The translations under genes were made by a program, and so were the position numbers. A stretch of 64,000 nt of DNA from Podospora pseudocomata (Eukaryota > Ascomycota > Sordariomycetes > Sordariales > Podosporaceae), in contig NW_026946363.1 in NCBI RefSeq assembly GCF_035222375.1, forward strand, positions 7,254,001 through 7,318,000. The letters run 5' to 3'. Each line of letters opens with the position of its first letter. The first letter of the stretch is position 1. The notes under the pieces are model-generated. The model saw nothing but the letters and a program-made list of their open reading frames with translations, made no database searches and was not told where the DNA came from. Of this stretch, positions 52,301-63,101 are shown in pieces.

Positions 52301-55070
52301 ACTGGAAGTCCGAGGTTGCTCCTCTCAACGACAAGCTCAAGGGCATGGTCGATCTCGACAGGGTTGTCGTCATTACTGGTTTCGCCGAGGTTGGCCCATG
52401 GGGCAACTCGAGGACTAGATGGGAGATGGAGGCGTACGGCGAGTTCTCCCTGGAGGGCTGCATCGAGATGGCCTGGATGATGGGTCTCATCAAGAACCAC
52501 AACGGTCCCATCAAGGGCCAGCCATACTCCGGCTGGGTTGATGGCAAGACTGGCGAGCCTGTGGAGGACAAGGACATCAAGGCCAAGTACGAAAAGTACA
52601 TCTTGGAGCACTCCGGTATCCGTCTGATCGAGCCCGAGCTGTTCGATGGCTATGACCCCAATAAGAAGCAGCTCCTCCAGGAGGTCGTCATTGAGGAGGA
52701 TCTGGATCCCTTCCAGACTTCCAAGGAGACCGCCGAGGAGTTCAAGCGCGAGCATGGAGACAAGGTCGAGGTCTTTGAGATCCCTGAGAGTGGCGAGTAC
52801 ACTGTTCGTATGAGGAAGGGGGCATCCCTCTGGATTCCCAAGGCCCTTCGCTTCGACCGTCTCGTTGCTGGTCAGATCCCAACTGGCTGGGACGCCAAGC
52901 GCTACGGCATCCCTGAGGACATCATCAGCCAAGTCGACCCCGTTTCTCTGTACGTTCTCGTCTCGACTGCCGAGGCCCTCTTGTCCTCCGGTATCACAGA
53001 TCCTTTCGAGTTCTACAAGTATGTCCATGTGTCCGAAGTGGGCAACTGCATTGGTGGTGGTCTTGGTGGATCAACGGCTCTCCGCCAGATGCACGTCGAG
53101 CGCTACAAGGACAAGCCGGTCCAGAACGACATTCTTCAGGAGTCCTTCATCAACACCATCGCTGCGTGGGTGAACATGTTGCTCCTCTCGTCTTCTGGCC
53201 CCATCAAGACCCCCGTCGGTGCTTGCGCTACTGCTGTTGAATCCGTCGACATCGGTTATGAGACCATCATGGAGGGCAAGGCCCGCATCTGCATCGTCGG
53301 TGGTTATGATGACTTTGGTGAGGAGGGCTCGTACGAGTTCGCCAACATGAAAGCCACCAGCAACTCTGTTGACGAGATGGCCCATGGCCGCACTCCTGCC
53401 GAGATGTCCAGACCCACCACCACGACTAGAAACGGCTTCATGGAAGCTCAGGGTGCCGGTCTCCAGGTCATCATGACTGCCAAGCTCGCTCTTGACATGG
53501 GTGTTCCCATTTGGGGCATTCTTGCCCTCACCACGACCGCCTCTGACAAGATCGGACGCTCCGTCCCTGCTCCCGGCCAGGGTGTTCTCACCACCGCCCG
53601 TGAGCATTCCGGCAAGTTCCCCTCGCCACTTTTGGACATCAAGTACAGAAGACGCCAGATCGAGAGGCGCACTCGCCAAATCCAGGGTGATAAGGAAGCC
53701 GAGCACCAATACCTCGCCGACGAGGCTGAGGCTCTCAAGTCTGAGGGTCGGTCGCGTGGTGAGATTGAGGAGTATGTCGCAGACCGGGCCAGGCACATCG
53801 AGAAGGAGGCCGAGAGGCAAACTCGCGAGGTGTTGCGCAGCTTTGGCAACAACTTCTGGAAGCAGGATCCCAGCATCGCTCCCCTGCGTGGCGCTCTGGC
53901 CACTTGGGGACTCACCATTGACGATCTTGACGTTGCTTCTTTCCACGGCACGTCCACCAAGGCCAACGACAAGAACGAGTCTTCTGTTATTTGCCAACAG
54001 CTCGAGCATCTCGGCCGTACCAAGGGCAATGCCGTCATGGGTATCTTCCAGAAGTATCTCACAGGTCATCCCAAGGGTGCTGCCGGTGCCTGGATGTTGA
54101 ACGGCTGCCTGCAGGTTCTCAACAGTGGTCTCGTGCCCGGTAACCGCAACGCTGACAACGTCGACGCCATCATGGAGAAGTTTGATCACATCGTCTACCC
54201 CAGCCGTACTCTCCAGACCGATGGCGTCAAGGCTTTCTCGGTCACCTCTTTTGGTTTCGGCCAGAAGGGTGCTCAGGCTATCGGTATCCACCCCAAGTAT
54301 CTGTATGCCACTCTTGACCAGCAGACCTTCAACTCGTACAAGACCAGGGTTGAGGCTCGCCAGAAGAAGGCCTACACGTACTTCCACAACGGCCTGATCA
54401 ACAACGCGCTGTTCGTTGCAAAGGACAAGCCCCCATATACCGATGAGCAGCTCAGCCAAGTTCTCCTCAACCCCGATGCTCGCGTCACGGAAGACAAGAA
54501 GACTGGCCAGCTCATCTTCCCTCCCAACTTCATGAAGCTTTCTGAGAAGACTGCTTCCGCCACGCCTGCTTCTCCTCAGAGCGGCAAGGCAGCTTTGGAG
54601 ATGATGATTGGGCAGGCCGCGAGGGCACTTGAGACGGCCAACACTCAGGTGGGTATGGATATTGAGGACATCAAGTCGATCAACACCAACAGCGACACTT
54701 TCCTTGACCGCAACTTCACCGAGGCCGAGATGAAGTACTGCTTCTCGTCCTCCACTGGGCGGTCGCCTCAGAAGGCGTTTGCTGGCCGATGGAGTGCCAA
54801 GGAGGCCGTCTTCAAGGCCCTGCGTGTCCAGGGACAAGGAGCGGGTGCGGCTCTGAAGGATATTGAGATCGTTTCAGACAGCACTGGCTCACCAACAGTC
54901 AAGGTATGCAAAGCGGATCCTGCGTCTGGTGTGATCATAAGCTAACTTTTCGCTTGTAGCTGCACGGTTATGCTCAAGAAGCCGCTCAGAAGGCTGGTAT
55001 CAGATACGTCAACGTGTCCATCACATACACCGATGACCACGCGGCCGCCATTGCCACAGCGCAGCTCTGA
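49329..55070 (+). CDS. FAS2: Fatty acid synthase subunit alpha
   Basis: Alpha chain partner of FAS1. Three exons: 49329-49851, 49922-54903, 54960-55070 (introns 70 and 56 nt), product 1871 aa, the normal size. Order: N-terminal piece of the malonyl/palmitoyl transferase ([20 protein letters not shown]); Ala/Pro linker; acyl carrier protein with the phosphopantetheine Ser177 in [20 protein letters not shown]; ketoreductase with [19 protein letters not shown] (about 648); ketosynthase with the active Cys1276 in [30 protein letters not shown] and [10 protein letters not shown]; and a C-terminal phosphopantetheinyl transferase domain ([31 protein letters not shown]) that can load its own ACP. Intron 1 falls inside the GGKS motif, one codon boundary before Lys-Ser. 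All catalytic motifs are intact, so this is the primary-metabolism enzyme. Confidence 0.97.
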
Positions 55071-55955
55071 GCCCATGGATGAATACGAGAAAAGGATTAG
55101 ACGAAAGGGACTATACTATCTATCATACATACATGTTGTAATTGGGAACTAGGGACTTGAAAAGGATGTGTACATCATGATTTAGATCGACGGCCTCGGG
55201 ATGGGACGTCGCCATAGAGCGCGCGCATGGGATTTGTCTGCGTAGATTTTGAGGGCGTTTATGTTGGCATCTTATTACTAGGTTATGTTTTAAGCTTTTT
55301 TTGATTATCAGGTCAACTGCCGAACGAGTTCATCCAGTGTGACGTGACGCCTAGACACCTGACACCTGTCAAACCAGGGGCAATGACGGTGCCACCCAGG
55401 CACATGTTCTAGTGTTGACCAAACTGTCGGTTTCATCGTTTCATCAGCGAGCGAAGCTTTAAAAAGTTGCGCCCTTCCTTTGTTGTTCTAGCGTGATGGC
55501 GGGCTGTGTCGGTTCGGATCGGCTGCCAAGAGTGCTTGCTCTCGGCCTGGTCGGGCAACGCCGGCACCCGTGACCCCCGCAGGCGGCGACCCGCGTTCGG
55601 GGGCGCAGAGAGCCGAACTCCACTCTCGGCGGGGGGATATCCGCTGGCGCTGCCAAGCGCGGGTTGTCATCGACTTTGTTGTTCACTTCTGAAACCTGGC
55701 AGAAATAGATAAGAAACGGTTTTCCTGTTTATTTTGTTTCCGGACTTGATCTTTTGGGCTTTTGGCGACTTTTGTGACACTTATCTCGATCCAGATAAAT
55801 TGGAGATACGACGGACGGAGTGTTGGTCTGATAAGCAAAGACCGACCAGGCACGACCGGAACACAGTACAACCAACCTCCTTGTTCACGATTGGATCTTA
55901 CTTCTGACAAAACTTACAAGCCGTTTGTCGTCTCCAAGACTATCACATCATCAAA
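55071..55955. other. Intergenic, FAS2 to guanine deaminase
   Basis: 885 nt. The first ~250 nt are likely FAS2 3' UTR. 55500-55660 is a distinctly GC-rich block (CGG/CGC-rich) resembling neither rRNA nor tRNA that I can recognise. The remainder is promoter/leader of the deaminase gene. Confidence 0.5.
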
Positions 55956-57383
55956 ATGGGGAGTATCGGCTTCCCCACCGCTGCCGTGAGCGAGACAAGG
56001 CCACCAGCGAAGAACAAGATCTTCCTTGGCACTTTCATCCACTCCAAGACTCTCGGCGAACTCGAGTATCTTCACAATGCCGCCGTAGCAGTCGACAGTC
56101 TCGGCACCATTGTCGCTGTCTCCCCGGACACCGACATCGCCAAGGCCAAAAGCACACTCCTCCCCCAGCTGAACTGGCCCTCTGATGATACCGACATGGT
56201 TGTCGCCAAAGCCGGCCAGTTCTTTTTCCCCGGCTTCATCGACACCCACCTCCACGCCTCGCAGTATCCCAACGTTGGCCTCTTTGGCAGCTCGACCCTC
56301 CTGGACTGGTTGAACACTTACACTTTCCCCTTGGAGGCTTCTTTATCCTCGCTCCCAAAAGCCCAAAAGGTCTACTCCCGTGTCATCCGCAAGACACTTT
56401 CTCACGGCACAACCACTGCGGCGTACTATGCCACCATTGACGTCCCCGCCACCAATCTCCTGGCAGATTTGTGCCTCTCCTCCGGCCAGCGCGCCCTGAT
56501 CGGGAGAGTATGCATGGATCAACTCGGCCCATCCTACTACCTCGACGAATCCCCAGCGGAATCCCTCGCCAAAACAAAGCAGTGCATCGATCACGTCTTG
56601 TCCAAAGACCCCAAGATGGAGCTAATCACCCCCATCATCACCCCCCGTTTCGCACCCGCTTGTTCGGCCCCCCTGATGAAGGAGCTAGGCCAACTAGCAA
56701 AAGAAACCGACCTCCCTGTTCAGACGCACATCAGTGAAAACAAAAACGAGATAGCCCTCGTGGCGAGTCTCTTCCCAGACGCAGGGGATAGCTACGCAGA
56801 GGTGTACGACACGTTTGGGCTGCTGACGCCAAGAACGATCCTGGCGCATGCGGTGCACTTGACAGAAAAAGAAGCGGATTTGGTCACGGAGAGGAAGAGC
56901 AAAGTCAGCCATTGCCCTTGCTCCAACTCGGCGATTACCTCTGGAGCGGCGAGGGTGAGGTGGTTGTTGGATAAGGGGATCGAGGTTGGGCTGGGGACGG
57001 ATATGAGCGGGGGATACTCGCCTAGTGTGCTCGAGGCGGCGAGGCATGCGGTTTTGGTGAGCAGGCATATTTGTATGGATGAGGGGAAGTCGGAAGAGAG
57101 GGATAAGTTGAGCGTGGAGGAGGTTTTGTACCTGGCTACGAGGGGAGGGGCGAAGGTTGTGGGGATGGAGGACAAGATTGGTGGGTTGGAGGTGGGGATG
57201 GAGTGGGATGCTCAGCTTGTGGGACTTCATGAGGTGGATGAAGAGGAGGGGGAGGAGGGAAATGTCGATGTGTTTGGATGGGAGAGTTGGGAGGAGAAGA
57301 TTGCGAAATGGGTGTATAATGGTGATGATAGGAATACAAAGAAGGTGTGGGTGAGGGGGAGGTTGGTTCATGAGAGGAAGTGA
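55956..57383 (+). CDS. GUD1: Guanine deaminase
   Basis: Zinc amidohydrolase converting guanine to xanthine in purine salvage/catabolism. Single exon, 475 aa, start ATG in TCAAAATGGG. Motifs in order: the first metal His pair in FFFPGFIDTHLHASQYPNVG, then LLDWLNTYTFPLEA, typical for guanine deaminases; SHGTTTAAYYATI; LPVQTHISENKNEI; ILAHAVHLTEKEADL; CPCSNSAITSGAARVRWLLD; and the metal Asp in VGLGTDMSGGYSPSVLEAAR. The length is within the usual fungal range (about 450-490). Codon use shifts toward G-rich in the last 150 codons, but the frame and motifs are continuous. Cytosolic, with no targeting signal seen. Confidence 0.95.
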   Translation: MGSIGFPTAAVSETRPPAKNKIFLGTFIHSKTLGELEYLHNAAVAVDSLGTIVAVSPDTDIAKAKSTLLPQLNWPSDDTDMVVAKAGQFFFPGFIDTHLHASQYPNVGLFGSSTLLDWLNTYTFPLEASLSSLPKAQKVYSRVIRKTLSHGTTTAAYYATIDVPATNLLADLCLSSGQRALIGRVCMDQLGPSYYLDESPAESLAKTKQCIDHVLSKDPKMELITPIITPRFAPACSAPLMKELGQLAKETDLPVQTHISENKNEIALVASLFPDAGDSYAEVYDTFGLLTPRTILAHAVHLTEKEADLVTERKSKVSHCPCSNSAITSGAARVRWLLDKGIEVGLGTDMSGGYSPSVLEAARHAVLVSRHICMDEGKSEERDKLSVEEVLYLATRGGAKVVGMEDKIGGLEVGMEWDAQLVGLHEVDEEEGEEGNVDVFGWESWEEKIAKWVYNGDDRNTKKVWVRGRLVHERK

Positions 57384-58501
57384 TTCCACGACATTTTGAT
57401 TATTTCAGGAATTTAGAAAGAGAACAGCAAGCGTGTTGGCGTTTAGAAGATCTTGTAACGAATATGATGACAGTTTTTCCCGTTTAAATCATCACAGGAA
57501 CAATTGTAGGAAATTCTGTTCCATAAAGCTGTGGCAAGTGTTGACCAAGTCGCAAAAGAAGCAACCGTCATGGGTTTGAACCAACTACCTGAAGCGAAGG
57601 GTCGAGCCCGGCCCACACAACCCCAACTGGTCAGGCCAGGTTGCTCGCGGCTCCTTGACCGTTGCGCTGTCTACACACAATGGCTAGCTACTTCGCTGAT
57701 AGCATGTGCAGATAGGTGGTATATAGGTATGCTTTCTATCTGCTCAGTTTCATCTGAAATTCATCATCCAATGATATGACATCATCGTAACCATCTCAAA
57801 GTCGTAAACAACTGCGGCGCTGTCCGCCTTGGCCATAACCCCTATCGACCCGCCGCAGAGGCCAGCCGACCGCTGTGCCCCTTCAATCAAATCACCGTCG
57901 GATTTTGTCAGCCATTGAACATGCCACTGAACAAAAGCTGATGAGTCAGTCCAGTAAGCTACGCCTCCATTTTTAGGCCGTGAAACGTCAACGAGGCCAG
58001 CAACCCAGGACGCCATGACGGCTGCCACCATCCGGGCCATCCCTTAACCTTATTTCTCGGCCGAGTTCGATCCCATGGTTTTCCCCGACGACCGTCATCA
58101 TGATTATGGAATGTTTCCGCTGCCTAAGGGCCGGAGAAGTCGGCTTAGGATCGGCCGGGTCTGCGGGTATCGTGCGGCAAGGGGGCGATCAAGCCAGGAA
58201 GGTCATCATCAAGTCGAAACTAGGCGAATAAGCAGAGGCGCCTTGATGAGAAGAGAATTGGACCGGTGAGATGGCCAAGACCTGTTTGAGATCCTGGGGA
58301 TGAACTCATCATGAGAATACCGTAGGAGAACTTGGGCTTTTAGCAGTGAGGTGGATGTGATCGAAAGAGTATAAATCAGACAGATTTCGCTCACTTGAAA
58401 GAAACTATTCATCAGCATCAACAACTACAACAGCAACACAACAGCATCAAACAACACTTTCAAAACACTCACACAAATAATCAATCTTGCCATCTTTCAA
58501 A
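57384..58501. other. Intergenic, guanine deaminase to small secreted protein
   Basis: 1.1 kb. It contains the deaminase 3' flank and the promoter of the small secreted protein. A minus-strand 96-codon frame (57750-58040) has no recognisable content. The last 120 nt are CAA/CAACA-rich leader, typical of strongly expressed fungal genes. Confidence 0.5.
58370..58376 (+). promoter_or_regulatory. TATA box of the small secreted protein gene
   Basis: TATAAAT about 130 nt upstream of the ATG at 58502, followed by a CAA-rich leader. The position fits a focused core promoter with an approximately 90-nt leader. Confidence 0.6.
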
Positions 58502-58918
58502 ATGCGTGCCACCACCACCATCCTCTTCATCGCTTCCCTCGCCTCCACCGCCTTCGGTGCTGCGACCAAGATGTTTGACGACGAGAACTGGTATTCCTCC
58601 CTTTATCGTCATCTCTTGCCAAAAACAGCCTAACTAATCACTTCCTCTAGCCAAAATGAAGTCGACAAAAAGGTCTTTAACGGCTTCTCCACCGGTGACG
58701 CTCCCCTCACCGACAACATCAAGTCCATCCGCACCGACTCCCGCGTCGACACCTGGTTTGCCTACCAGCGCAACGACGGCGAGGGGTGCAAGGGCGACCT
58801 CATCACCAGAGTCAACAACGGTGATTGCATCAAGGTTTCTGACTTGGGCATTGGGTGCACGCGGTTGTGTGCCAGTGGTTTGGGTGCTGGCAGCTGTGTT
58901 GCTACCACTATCCCTTAA
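58502..58918 (+). CDS. Small secreted cysteine-rich protein, effector-like
   Basis: Two exons, 58502-58590 and 58651-58918, with a 60-nt intron (GTATTC ... CCTAACTAATC ... CTCTAG); product 118 aa. A clear signal peptide MRATTTILFIASLASTAFG is followed by a likely cleavage after Gly19 or Ala20. The mature chain has six cysteines (30, 76, 89, 99, 103, 112), an even number compatible with three disulfides, four of them clustered in the last 30 residues (GDCIKVSDLGIGCTRLCASG). No transmembrane segment, GPI signal or known domain is recognised. Proteins of this shape include fungal effectors, antimicrobial peptides and colony-surface proteins; I cannot say which. The TATA box and CAA-rich leader suggest strong, regulated expression. 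Confidence 0.85.
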
Positions 58919-60572
58919 ACGGTGATGCTGCTTTGAGATATAGGGGATTGCTGGTCTGAATTGGGCGTTTGGATAAAGGTCGGGGATTGGTTTGAATTCG
59001 CATATTGATAGTATTTGGCTTGTTGAATTTCTACTCTGTCTGTTTTAAACAATTTGCCATGCCGCTGCGAGTGAAAATAGACAAAGAAAAGGCGTACGGC
59101 TACCTATAACCCGAAGAGCAACAGGTGCCAGTTACAGAGCTTGTCAGAGTTGACTGACGTCGGGTCTGATGATGGCTGCACCGAAGGCACGGTTCAACAC
59201 TGCGGCTGCTTGCAGTCGCAACTTTGGCACTCAATCTCTTGGTGCGCTTCCCTCCACCCATTGGCTCGCCATGTCCTGTGACCCTGTCTCGACCACCTAT
59301 CAAAGTTTCCAAAAGAGATCTCGATCAGCGATCCACATGTCTCACGGCACTCGATATTGACGGCTGATCAACCCGAAGAATGCACCATCTCGCGTTCTAC
59401 CTTCAGCCGCATCTTTCAAGATGATTCAATCCACTCTTCTGGAAGCAAATGCCAACACTTGTTCCGGCTAATAATAGCGAAGCCCTCAACGCCTATCGCG
59501 GCTCCTTTCCGTTACCGGTCGTTACACCCAGCTCAACAACAGTTGTCGTCGTTCCGCGATATTGACCAGGACCCACGATAATGAAACCTCAAACTACACC
59601 GTTCACTACCGTCGTCATCATGCACAGACTCCCGCCTTGGCACTGGTAGTCAAGATTGAGGCAGCCGACGCGTTGTGGGGGCGTTTTGCTCTCTAACGAC
59701 AAACCCTCGTGTCATTCTTCCCCAGAAACCTCAAGACCCAAGAGCAAATTCCCATCGCGAAGCAAACAACCCCTCCCCAAGAAGCGTGATCTTGTGCCGT
59801 AGTCCCGCGCCAAGTTGCAAGAGAGAAAGAAAGTGCGGAAGCCGAGCCATGGCGCGACACGAGTTAAGGGACACCCCTTGTCTCTCGCTTGGTGTGCATC
59901 CTCTGGCGAATCACGAGCCTTCCCAAGCCGCCATATTGGGCAGTGCTCACCACTTGAAGCTTCAGCTCATTAACTAGTTGCGGCAGTCCAGCAGACAATC
60001 CCCAGGGTCGTCCCAAGGGAAGCCCAACTGCGGGCCCAAAAGTAGACCCAAAGTCTGCTATGCGTCTGCTTTTTTGGCACTTGAGATTTGACGTCTCACT
60101 CACTGCGCAGTGGTTTCCTTTTCTTCAGCCTTCGGGGCACACATATCGGCCTTGGCACGACGACGTCAGCGAATCGAGTTTCAACGACATACCCCGGCAC
60201 ACCACACACACCCAAGCGCCGTTTCTCAGTACATTCTTCCATCGTGTCAGTCCATGCCTGGAGTGGACATGGGTGCCGAACCGTTGTTGAGGCCGCCACT
60301 GCATCTTGGGCTTGCAGAAACTGACACACCCTGTCCGTTCAGGCATGCGGCATGTGAGCAACGCCCCCCAAGCCGAATCTGGCCTGGCGGATTAGGTCTT
60401 GAATGCGAAATGAGGAGATGTGTGACACCAAAGCAAAGTGATAAAAAGATGGTGTTTCCCCCACTTCTGAGCAGCTGGTTTATTGCTGTAGGCCAAACCG
60501 AACAGTGTGATATCAACAACACCAGCTTCGTACGGACTCGACACCACCCCAAGTCACCAACAGACCCACATC
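58919..60572. other. Intergenic, small secreted protein to MARVEL-like gene
   Basis: 1.65 kb with the 3' flank of one gene and the promoter/leader of the next. Several short frames (e.g. 59675-59977, and the upstream extension of the MARVEL exon-2 frame from 60110) carry no recognisable family. Confidence 0.5.
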
Positions 60573-61449
60573 ATGTCGACTCAAGGTCTCCTTGCAAAGG
60601 GCGTTCCCCCTCAACCCCTCTGGCTCCTCTACATCAAGATCGCGATTTTGGTGCTCTCACTCGTCACACTCGCTCTCGGTGCTTGGGCCGTATCAATCTT
60701 TGGTGGCTATGCTGGAGGATATGGTGGCCCAACTGGCGCCGGTGGTCTTGTCATCTTCACAGTATGCTTCCTCTTGTCGAGTCCTATATCTCATCTCATA
60801 CTCACACATCACAGGCTATCTGGTCCTTCATCGTCTACGGCGGCGCCGCAGCCATTGAGATCTTGGCCCCTCACTTCTTCTATCGCATCGGTGCTCTGGT
60901 CGGTTACATCCTCCACATCATCTTTTGGCTCTCCGCCTGGGCCTGGTCTGCCAGCGCCGCTTCCTTCTGGCTCTCGTACACGTATGGCATTGGTTTCTAC
61001 GACTCTGCGTGGAAGAGAGAGGGCCAGGCTCTCGGTGCCTGCGCCGGTCTCGGTGCTTTGATCTGGTAAGCAAAATCTAGATTGTCCCGGCATTCACAGC
61101 AGGATTTCCTCCGTCCCCGTAGCTGCGCCGCACTGCCTCACGGCAACATCACATGGGGTGTCAGCAATTCGGGGATACCTCCCCGCACTGATGTGCATCC
61201 AGTGCAATCAAGCAATAAAGCCACAAAATCTCCCAATTTGGACCTACCAACCCGACCTGATTGGCTAACATTCTGGACCGCAGGGTTCTTTCCATTGTGC
61301 ACTTGGTCTTCTTCATCCGTGCCTCCCTGGCTGATCCTGAGGGGTCTGGCCCGGCCCCTGGCACCGCCGGCCAAGCTGAGCTCGGCCAGGTCAAGCCTGA
61401 GCAGCAGTACCCCGCACAGCAGACCTATCCTGTCCAGCAGACTCAATAG
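60573..61449 (+). CDS. Tetraspan MARVEL-like membrane protein
   Basis: Three exons, 60573-60761, 60815-61065 and 61284-61449, introns 53 and 218 nt, product 201 aa. Frame is kept at both junctions (VIFT|AIWSF and ALIW|VLSIV). Four hydrophobic segments are visible: LLYIKIAILVLSLVTLALGA, AIWSFIVYGGAAAIEIL, IGALVGYILHIIFWLSAWAW and LGALIWVLSIVHLVFFIRAS. Both termini appear cytosolic: a short N-terminus MSTQGLLAKGVPPQP and a Gln/Pro-rich tail ending TYPVQQTQ. The four-helix layout with small residues and a Trp/aromatic-rich third helix is typical of fungal MARVEL-domain proteins of plasma membrane or vesicle compartments. The second intron is long for this genome but has good signals (GTAAGC, GCTAAC). 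Specific function unknown. Confidence 0.85.
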
Positions 61450-63101
61450 ATGCGCTTCATGCAGGTGAAGCTGCACGTTGGTCTGTGAGGGTGGTGAAGG
61501 AAATTGAGTTGGTGTCGTCACGCCAGATGAGAGGTTGCAGTCGGGGACGGGGAATGAGTTTGATGTTTTCTTTTATTGTTCATGATACCAAATGGCAAGC
61601 GATGGGCTATAATGGAGTTGGATATTTACTGGATGGGAGTTGCTTTCCTTGTTTTGATTTGGATGGCGACGGAGTGAGGCACAGATACCCCTATCGATGA
61701 AACTGATTATGGAGTGAAGTTGATTTGTGCCGTTTGCATGACCCGTCAGCAGTATAGGCAAGGAATATTTAATAGCTATTTTGCTAATTTCCTCTCCTCT
61801 TCAAATCCTCCTTTCCGATTAAAACTTCTCTAGACAATGGATCTCACCTGTTCGCCCAAGGTTTAAATTGGACAACATTCCGGTGGGTATTTACTCCGTG
61901 GCATGAAACTACCTATATAAATGAAACAGCTCAGGTAGTCATGTAGATGAACACCCCAAAAGAAAATATGCTATAAACCATCAGTATAGAAGTTGTTGCT
62001 ACCTACAACCCTGCTCCAAATGCAACCACGTATGTGAAAATAGAAGATAGTTCATGTGTAGAAAGCGGCAGACGATATACCTTTCAAATTTCTTTCAACA
62101 CAGCTGACTTTCATCTTGAACCATGCAAACAATACATAAATGCCCCTAAGCTATTTCAATAGGCTCAGCAACAATTTTTAAAGGTGCATTGATGATTCGA
62201 AAAGGCGTATTGACTACCTTTTGACTCAAAATACACCTGAAAAGTTTTGAGGCTTATAAACGATCTTTAAAAATGGTTTAGCAACCCATGAATGACAAGA
62301 TAATGTGTATAGAGTACATTAGAAGGCCCATTTAACACTACAGTAGATCTAGATTGTATGTCGACAATGATAAACAACATAGCCAATGCACGTTAACTTA
62401 CAAGCCTGCGGACGATGCTGTTATTTCTTCGACTTCTCCATTTGCAACCACTCTCGTCTCCCAACCGCCTTCCCCCCTTTATCTCTGCATTCTTCCTTTA
62501 CTCTCTTAAGTTTCCAACACATAACTGAAATTGTGCATTTTCGTTGATGCCAAGCAACCAAACCAACTGTTTCCCATCTTCGTCGGCATCATCCACACCA
62601 AATCTACCGCGTCAAACAGCTGCGACGGTGTAGTGTGGTGGTCCCGGTCAGGCGGTACAACCCGATCGGCCCCACCCCGCCTCCGTCCCCCGGATTTAAG
62701 GAGGACGCCAAGAATGCCGGCAAGATAAGGCATGTTACCTTTTTCGGTGACCAGTCCGGTCTCCGCCGCGTGCTTGACCCGCAGGATTGGGCCGGAAAAC
62801 AGGGCGCTCCCCACTCGCAAGATAAGACTATCGGCCACTAAGTGGTGTATACATCTGATAGGAGCCGCATATCACCATAACACGCACGGCGATGATGAAA
62901 TGGGAACTCCAAGAATGACGAGAATGGGATGCGTAAAGATAGGAGTCTTGAGGTCCCCGGGGCTATGCAGGACCCGCCAGAACATCAGGATCGAGCATTT
63001 AAAGATGATGGCAAGCCCAGATAATCTTGTGGCTGATCAGACCTCATCAGCGCTGGACCTTTACACCCAAGCTCACCCAGTTCTCGGTCCCCCAGCTCGA
63101 G
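61450..63101. other. Intergenic with AT-rich patch
   Basis: 1.65 kb. 61760-62440 is clearly more AT-rich than the rest of the window and has no open frame above about 60 codons on either strand. 62500-63101 returns to normal composition and is probably promoter/leader of the asparaginase-like gene. Confidence 0.55.
61760..62440. other. AT-rich, frame-free segment
   Basis: Roughly 680 nt of visibly AT-rich, TpA-containing sequence between GC-richer genes, with multiple stops in all frames. Possible relic of a repeat altered by repeat-induced point mutation, or simply AT-rich regulatory DNA. No transposon remnants recognised. Confidence 0.45.

Noticed and set aside
57550-57620. Minus-strand GGTTCAAACCC resembling a tRNA T-arm
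   Set aside because: The stem pairs for only about three bases and no cloverleaf can be drawn.
57750-58040. Minus-strand 96-codon frame with Trp-rich sequence
   Set aside because: Too short and without signal, domain or splice support.
60110-60814. Open extension of the MARVEL exon-2 frame upstream to 60110
   Set aside because: Crosses the leader, exon 1 (in another frame) and an intron; exon 1 at 60573 gives the fourth hydrophobic helix and a normal start.
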